Source: an uncultured Collinsella sp. | GTDB lineage: Bacteria > Actinomycetota > Coriobacteriia > Coriobacteriales > Coriobacteriaceae | Assembly: GCA_902475445.1 (NCBI GenBank) | Contig: CABRZN010000045.1 | Coordinates: 1 to 14,397 of the forward strand | DNA: 14,397 nt | Direction: 5' to 3' | Shown: positions 13,688 through 14,397 of the stretch, piece by piece | How positions within the stretch are numbered: position 1 is the first letter of the stretch | How the letters are laid out: the number at the start of each line of letters is the position of its first letter | The notes under the pieces: generated by a model | The model's input: the letters and a program-made list of their open reading frames with translations, nothing else | Told to the model about the DNA's origin: nothing | Databases searched by the model: none | Translations under genes and position numbers: made by a program

Positions 13688-13784
13688 GGCATGCTCCCTA
13701 CGCCAGCATTAACTGACAGGTTCAAAGGATTGGGCCCTATGCCCTCTCAGCCTTGTGGTTTGCACCGCCGGCACTCCCGCATCG
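13688..13784 (-). promoter_or_regulatory. TPP riboswitch (THI element) upstream of thiM
   Basis: Reading the minus strand, the aptamer shows GGGAGTGCC near its 5' end, the conserved CTGAGAG (near 13744-13750) and then ACCTGTCAGTTAATGCTGGCGTAGGGA. The TAATGC...GCGTAGGGA part is the pyrophosphate/pyrimidine-sensing half of the TPP element. Closing stem P1 pairs ATGC with GCAT at the two ends. Direct binding of thiamine pyrophosphate represses downstream genes in this class. The neighbouring thiamine genes confirm the assignment. End coordinates are approximate. Confidence 0.95.
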
Positions 13785-13799
13785 AATCTGTTGTTCCCT

Positions 13800-13805
13800 A
13801 TACTA
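13800..13805 (-). promoter_or_regulatory. Possible -10 for the thiM operon
   Basis: TAGTAT on the minus strand would start transcription just before the riboswitch 5' end, which is the right place. No good -35 is present; the spot 17 bp upstream reads CTGTCC, inside the arm of the inverted repeat. Confidence 0.3.
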
Positions 13806-13810
13806 GCGCA

Positions 13811-13910
13811 CCTGCCAATATGGGACAGGTTTATTTTGGCAGGTGGCAACAGGGGCGCTGCATTTTCCCAGATAAAACCTGCCAAAATAAACCTGTCCCT
13901 TATTGGCAGG
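13811..13910. repeat. 34-bp inverted repeat, REP/BIME-like pair
   Basis: The arms 13811-13844 and 13877-13910 match as reverse complements at 33 of 34 positions around a 32-base centre. Each arm is itself a small hairpin: CCTGCCAA at one end and TTGGCAGG at the other pair over 8 bp. Two hairpins in opposite orientation is the layout of bacterial interspersed mosaic elements built from REP units. It fills most of the gap between the divergent thiM operon and the HAD gene. Confidence 0.85.
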
Positions 13911-13914
13911 TCGT

Positions 13915-13920
13915 TACAAT
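13915..13920 (+). promoter_or_regulatory. Possible -10 for the HAD hydrolase gene
   Basis: TACAAT matches the consensus -10 at five of six bases and lies 31 bp before the ATG. There is no convincing -35; 16 bp upstream is CTGTCC inside the inverted repeat, mirroring the candidate thiM promoter. Confidence 0.35.
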
Positions 13921-13951
13921 AGACGGGATAAAGAATGACCGAGGGGACCTT

Positions 13952-14397
13952 ATGATCAAACTTGTGCTGACCGATATGGACGATACACTGATTCCAGCCG
14001 GGCATGACGGCGCCAGCGATTACGCCATTGAGGGTATTCATGCCATGCAGGCGGCGGGTTTGCACTTTGGGCCGGTTTCGGGTCGTCAGCCGTCCGCGAT
14101 GGGCTGGATGTTCAAAAACCGTTCCGAGTGTTTTTCGACCGGTGCGTTCTGTAACGGCCAGGTGATGTTTGTCGACGGCGAAGTAGTCGCCTCGCGCGCA
14201 ATCGACAACGATGCTCTGATGCGTTTGGCCGACTATCTGGAGCAAGAGACCGACGATACATTTCTAAAAGTCTACAGCCTGGGCGATGACTTTTGGGGCA
14301 ACGATGCCCATTGTGTGACGAGTGACCCCGAGCGTGTGCGTCGCGCCATGGAGTCGGGCGGCAACGCGTGGCTCAAAGGCGAAGAGGCCCCATGTCG
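13952..14397 (+). CDS. HAD-superfamily (Cof-type) phosphatase, 5' part
   Basis: The reading frame opens at ATG 13952 behind GAGGGG 6 bases upstream, and runs without a stop through the window end, giving at least 148 residues. It begins MIKLVLTDMDDTL, the DxDxT motif I of haloacid dehalogenase phosphatases, whose first aspartate (Asp8) is the nucleophile. PVSGRQPSAM (about 41-50) is motif II, with its serine. The TGAFCNGQVMFVDGEVV stretch that follows is typical of the type IIB (Cof) cap-containing subfamily, which dephosphorylates sugar phosphates and similar small molecules, sometimes pyridoxal or FMN. The substrate cannot be told from the fragment. Motifs III and IV and the cap lie beyond the window. 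It is divergent from the thiamine operon. Confidence 0.88.
   Translation, partial: MIKLVLTDMDDTLIPAGHDGASDYAIEGIHAMQAAGLHFGPVSGRQPSAMGWMFKNRSECFSTGAFCNGQVMFVDGEVVASRAIDNDALMRLADYLEQETDDTFLKVYSLGDDFWGNDAHCVTSDPERVRRAMESGGNAWLKGEEAPC

Noticed and set aside
13627..13725. N-terminal extension of ThiM upstream of the GTG.
   Set aside because: It would translate the riboswitch terminator and part of the aptamer; the GTG has a strong AAGGAGG.

Overview
The window looks like the chromosome of a high-GC gut actinobacterium of the class Coriobacteriia, probably Collinsella or a close relative. This is inferred from the G+C-rich codon usage, GTG starts behind strong AGGAGG ribosome sites, the style of the proteins (TrmL, COG0523 GTPase, PF01910 thiamine-binding protein, repeated GGDEF/EAL proteins) and the palindromic intergenic repeats. 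There was no marker gene to settle the genus. No rRNA, tRNA or CRISPR array was seen.

Left end (1-3040) is accessory DNA. Four 20-bp tandem repeats, with GTTAA recurring every 10 bp, precede a small serine recombinase. Two visibly AT-richer genes follow on the same strand: an FxLYD-type lipoprotein and a 353-residue protein of unknown family with an alanine-rich amphipathic N-terminal segment. A perfect 16-bp hairpin closes this block. The two cargo genes are the least explained part of the window.

The middle (3116-10459) is entirely on the minus strand. In the direction of transcription it runs: a c-di-GMP gene split by a one-base frameshift (GGDEF-PAS-GGDEF-GGDEF-EAL), a tandem paralogue of its N-terminal half (GGDEF-PAS-GGDEF), a flavodoxin-fold FMN/Fe-S protein coupled to an ArsC/Spx-like protein that lacks its usual active-site cysteine, a COG0523 (CobW-type) metallochaperone GTPase ending in a clear intrinsic terminator, and the tRNA methyltransferase TrmL with an unusual internal insertion.

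The right end (10779-14397) holds a patatin-like phospholipase on the plus strand, convergent with a thiamine salvage operon on the minus strand: thiM, a PF01910 thiamine-binding protein and thiE, packed with a 3-bp gap and an ATGA overlap. A TPP riboswitch with an intrinsic terminator precedes thiM, so the operon should shut off when TPP is plentiful. A near-perfect 34-bp inverted repeat, built like a pair of REP units, separates it from a divergent HAD-family phosphatase cut by the window end.

The features that merit most attention are the recombinase-linked lipoprotein/unknown pair, the frameshifted c-di-GMP enzyme beside its paralogue, and the cysteine-less ArsC-like protein.
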